Source: Methanocorpusculum petauri (lineage in GTDB: Archaea; Halobacteriota; Methanomicrobia; Methanomicrobiales; Methanocorpusculaceae). From it: a stretch of DNA of 33,993 bases. The stretch lies in the NCBI RefSeq assembly GCF_026891975.1, contig NZ_JAPTGB010000022.1, positions 1 through 33,993 of the forward strand. The letters are read 5' to 3'. Shown in pieces: positions 31,300 to 33,993 of the stretch. The notes beneath the pieces are model-generated. The model saw only the letters and a program-made list of their open reading frames with translations. It was not told the DNA's origin and did not search any database. A program made the position numbers and the translations under genes. The stretch's first letter is position 1, and each line of letters opens with the position of its first letter.

Positions 31300-33216
31300 A
31301 TGGACCAAAGTCAGATCCAGCAGATTACCGACAGAATCTCCCACAAATTAGAATCCAAAGGAGTTTCGCCGGACAGGCAGAGTATTACGGATAAACTTGC
31401 AAGCTACATCAATGAGTTTGGTGTGGTGGCATATGAGGCTGAACGAAAAGTTTTGTCTGATCAGATGCGGCAGTACGATATTCCGGAGGATGATTCTTCC
31501 GTTACGCCGCCGTCGGTACCGGAAGGCGGTGTCTATTCTCTTTCCGAAATTCAGCCGGGAGAGTGGGTTACGGTTGAGGTGAAGGTAGTGTCTTTGCAGA
31601 CGCCGACCTCCCCGTCGATCGCACAGACAGGTGTTCTTGCGGACAGTTCGGGCGCAGTCCGGTTTGTGGTGTTTGCGAAAGCGAGTGAAATTCCTCCGCT
31701 GGAACTTGAGCAGTGGTACCGGATTGAGTCGGCGGTCGTTGATTCATTCCGTGAGGTTCCGAGTCTGAAGCTTCACTCGGGTTCCCGGGTGACACCAATT
31801 GCCGATGACCGGAGTCTGATGCCTGCACCTCCCATGCATCTGAGTGATCTGACGCCCGGAGTTGCGGCGTCGATTCAGGTGAAGTTCGTTGAGGAGTGGG
31901 AGACGCGGAGCGATCGCATGCTTCAGACGGGTCTTGTGGCGGACACATCGGGGAAGATGAAGTTTATTCTGTGGAAGGATGAGGGTCGGGAAAAGCTGAC
32001 TCTTGGGTCGGTCTATAATATATTCTATGCGAGTGTGGATACGTTCGGCGGTCGTCTGTCGCTTGCGCTGAACTCGGGCGTGTGGATGGAGGATGAGGAT
32101 ACGGATATTCCGGTGCCGGTTGTGATGCCTGTGCCTAAAGAAGATCTCCCGGTGACGAATATTCGTGATCTTTCCACCGGTTATGCATCGGTCCGGGTGA
32201 AGTTTGTTGAGGAGTGGGAGTCCCGAAGTGATCGCATGATGCAGAGCGGTCTTGTTGGTGATGAGACTGGTCGGATCAAGTTTGTTCTGTGGAAGGATGA
32301 TACGAAGGAGAAGCTTGTTCCGGGCCAGATATATCTGATCAAAAACGCGAAGGTGGATGAGTACAACGGTCGTCTGTCTCTTGGTCTGAACAGTGCGGAG
32401 TACTCCGCCGCCGATGACGGCGATGATATTGCGGTACAGGGCATTGCTCCGTCAGCGCCGCTGCCGGTAACAAGCATCCGGGATCTTGCGGTCGGCTTTG
32501 CTTCTCTTCACGTGAAGTTTGTCGAGGAGTGGGAGTCCCGGAGTGAGCGTATGCTTCAGACCGGTCTGCTGGGTGATGAAACCGGTCGGATCAAGTTTGT
32601 TCTGTGGAAGGATGATACGAAGGAGAAACTTGAACCGGGTCGTGTGTATCGTGTTACAAACGCAAAAGTGGATGAGTACAACGGTCGTCTCTCACTTGTT
32701 CTGAACAATGCGGTGTATGAGGCGGATGAGCCGGATGTTGATATTGCGGTCGGGACAGCTCTTGATGCGTATGCGGGAACGATTGTGCAGATCTCCGGCG
32801 GCTCGGGTCTGGTGAAGCGGTGTCCGGTGGAGGGATGCAATCGTGTGCTGTCGCGCCAGAACTTCTGTCCGATTCATGAGATTCAGAATGATTATCACTA
32901 TGATCTGCGCATCAAGGCAGTTTTGGATGATGGTCATAAGGCGTACAATGTGCTGATAGGCCGTGATGTTACGGAAGCGCTTACTGGGATGACAATGGAT
33001 CAGGCGATTGATCTTGCTTCGGAGAGTCCGCTCGGACTTGAGGAGGTGCAGGCGCAGTTTACGGAGAAGGTGTGCGGCCGGTATGTGCGCTGTTTCGGGA
33101 ATGATTTTGAGGGGAGGATTCTGGTGAAGTCTGCTGAGTTTATTCATCCGGATCCTTCCGCAACTGCGGAGCTGATGAATCGTGCGGGCGCTTCTCTTGG
33201 AGGTGAGGAACAATGA
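31300..33216 (+). CDS. rpa: Replication protein A (single-stranded DNA-binding protein, four OB folds)
   Basis: I choose ATG 31300, 6 nt after GGAG; the frame extends to GTG 31270. The ~638-aa protein has a helical N-terminus, then four OB folds: A at ~80-165, B at ~178-260, C at ~285-370, D at ~390-475. B, C and D share VKFVEEWE(S/T)RS(D/E)RM and (F)(V/I)LWKD, and C and D are nearly identical. The C-terminal part has CPVEGCNRVLSRQNFCPIH, a CX4CX9CX2H zinc finger, and a final domain. RPA coats ssDNA in replication and repair. The downstream gene overlaps by 4 nt. Confidence 0.92.
   Translation: MDQSQIQQITDRISHKLESKGVSPDRQSITDKLASYINEFGVVAYEAERKVLSDQMRQYDIPEDDSSVTPPSVPEGGVYSLSEIQPGEWVTVEVKVVSLQTPTSPSIAQTGVLADSSGAVRFVVFAKASEIPPLELEQWYRIESAVVDSFREVPSLKLHSGSRVTPIADDRSLMPAPPMHLSDLTPGVAASIQVKFVEEWETRSDRMLQTGLVADTSGKMKFILWKDEGREKLTLGSVYNIFYASVDTFGGRLSLALNSGVWMEDEDTDIPVPVVMPVPKEDLPVTNIRDLSTGYASVRVKFVEEWESRSDRMMQSGLVGDETGRIKFVLWKDDTKEKLVPGQIYLIKNAKVDEYNGRLSLGLNSAEYSAADDGDDIAVQGIAPSAPLPVTSIRDLAVGFASLHVKFVEEWESRSERMLQTGLLGDETGRIKFVLWKDDTKEKLEPGRVYRVTNAKVDEYNGRLSLVLNNAVYEADEPDVDIAVGTALDAYAGTIVQISGGSGLVKRCPVEGCNRVLSRQNFCPIHEIQNDYHYDLRIKAVLDDGHKAYNVLIGRDVTEALTGMTMDQAIDLASESPLGLEEVQAQFTEKVCGRYVRCFGNDFEGRILVKSAEFIHPDPSATAELMNRAGASLGGEEQ
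32149..32403 (+). repeat. OB-fold C repeat unit of rpa
   Basis: Paired with 32464-32718 at an exact 315-nt offset. DNA as well as protein is close, including the stretches for VKFVEEWESRS and GRIKFVLWKDDTKEKL, which points to recent tandem duplication or gene conversion. Confidence 0.75.
32464..32718 (+). repeat. OB-fold D repeat unit of rpa
   Basis: Second member of the 315-nt-period pair with 32149-32403. The segment for AKVDEYNGRLSL is also shared. OB-fold B upstream is a more distant copy. Confidence 0.75.
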
Positions 33217-33809
33217 GTGATGCAGGTTCGAATTTTCTGTCCTACGAGCGTGAGCCGGCGAAGCGTGTATTTGCTGCTGAGCTTCGTGAGGCAACGAAGA
33301 CGTTTAAGGATACTGAGGATGAAAAAAGTCCGCTGTATGTTCTTCTGCCGACCGGTGAGAGGTGTAACCGTGTTCTGCTCGTCGGAACGATTACTCAGAA
33401 GGATAAGGTGGGTGATCAGAATATTCTGTATCGTGCGCGCATATCGGATCCTACTGGTCTGTTCTTTGTGACTGCGGGGTCGTATCAGCCGGAGGCGATG
33501 CATCAGCTGGCAAAGATTGATCCCGAGATTCCGGTGTTTGTGGCTGTTGTCGGAAAACCGAGTGTGTACACGACGCCTGAGGGAAAAATTTTCACTTCCG
33601 TGCGCGCCGAGTCGGTTCTTGTGGTGGATCAGGAGACGCGCGATCTCTGGGTGCAGGATGCAGCGCGTTCCACGCTGGACAGGATTGATGCGTCGGCTGG
33701 GGAAGAGCCTGGTAGTGATGTTCTTCTTGCGCGCGAGACGTACCGGTTCGGTTCTGAACACTGGCGACGTATGGTGTATGATGCGCTGAGCCGGATGATG
33801 ACTCTTTAA
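33213..33809 (+). CDS. RPA-associated protein (COG3390)
   Basis: The 198-aa protein starts with ATGA shared with the rpa stop codon. It has an OB-like core (NRVLLVGTITQKD, ARISDPTGLFFVTAG, PVFVAVVGKPSVY) and a helical C-terminus (HWRRMVYDALSRMM). It matches the archaeal COG3390 partner that is co-encoded with RPA and binds it. Role: part of the ssDNA-binding complex. Confidence 0.88.
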   Translation: MSDAGSNFLSYEREPAKRVFAAELREATKTFKDTEDEKSPLYVLLPTGERCNRVLLVGTITQKDKVGDQNILYRARISDPTGLFFVTAGSYQPEAMHQLAKIDPEIPVFVAVVGKPSVYTTPEGKIFTSVRAESVLVVDQETRDLWVQDAARSTLDRIDASAGEEPGSDVLLARETYRFGSEHWRRMVYDALSRMMTL

Positions 33810-33993
33810 TTCTCTTTTTTTGTTTCTACTCCTGTATGCACCGATTTTCCCATATTTTTGTTCGGCGCTGTCCCGGAGTTTGGATCTGCTGTTTTTATTT
33901 GTGTCAACGATCTATGTTGTTATCTCACAGCCTTATGTTCTGTATGTGAGACACAGCTGAGTTTTTTCAGTTGTGTGTGTATCAGAGTTGGTT
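33810..33993. other. Right-end gene-free stretch with T tract and two inverted repeats
   Basis: A T-rich run just after the stop codon probably ends the rpa transcript. Further right, TCTCACA (33923-33929) pairs with TGTGAGA (33945-33951), followed immediately by CACAGCTGA (33952-33960) and TCAGTTGTG with a T-rich loop. No gene is seen. These hairpins may belong to a feature that continues past the window. Confidence 0.4.

Noticed and set aside
1..33993. CRISPR arrays, rRNA genes, transposase genes
   Set aside because: I looked for regular spacer-repeat units, rRNA-like sequence and DDE or serine/tyrosine recombinase proteins and saw none.

Overview
The window reads as chromosome of a methanogenic euryarchaeon, most likely a Methanomicrobiales member; Methanocorpusculum is my best guess but I cannot prove it from sequence alone. 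The signs are a multi-OB-fold archaeal RPA with its COG3390 partner, the archaeal modified mevalonate genes (phosphomevalonate dehydratase large subunit, UbiD-type decarboxylase, UbiX), a core-MetE methionine synthase without the bacterial N-terminal half, a CbiZ-type cobinamide amidohydrolase, a TIGR00284-type dihydropteroate synthase-like protein, a tRNA-Leu(CAA), and many TATA boxes placed about 27 bp before start codons (leaderless-type promoters).

Layout. 1-3498: a large secreted surface protein (minus strand) built from a ~0.9 kb internal duplication. 3500-6576: an accessory block with a ribbon-helix-helix regulator, a striking array of seven TGTAACCG boxes, an ADP-ribosyltransferase-like gene, one intact MntA/HepT pair, and a second MNT gene whose HEPN partner is reduced to a stub. 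6620-8795: a two-gene membrane unit with a shared PFW motif that I do not recognise. 9116-13791: a plus-strand operon of acyl-CoA ligase, an ECF transporter whose S-component and both ATPases form one polypeptide, EcfT, and a GNAT acetyltransferase. 13879-17918: an AT-richer patch with a radical SAM/SPASM protein, a truncated metE copy, an FkbM methyltransferase carrying eight GCAGA repeats near its start, and the full metE; the two metE copies form a ~515 bp direct repeat around the FkbM gene. 18077-23370: a minus-strand operon of a small membrane-anchored protein, an HD phosphohydrolase, UbiX, UbiD, aconitase-X and a site-2 protease. 23501-25694: an HxlR regulator, tRNA-Leu, two tandem iron-sulfur flavoproteins and a small membrane protein. 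25742-27318: TruA and a PHP phosphoesterase. 27984-30990: the DHPS-like protein, a GNAT protein and CbiZ fused to a cysteine-rich domain. 30998-33809: a DUF1858-type redox protein and the divergent rpa operon.

How they fit together. UbiX makes the prenylated flavin used by UbiD, and UbiD acts directly after the phosphomevalonate dehydratase, so these three form a metabolic unit for isoprenoid lipid precursors; the dehydratase small subunit is not in the window. The ECF genes form a nearly complete importer of unknown substrate. The most unusual items are the pentanucleotide repeat that may phase-vary the FkbM methyltransferase, the metE direct repeat that could let that gene be excised, the TGTAACCG array, and the eroding second MNT/HEPN copy.
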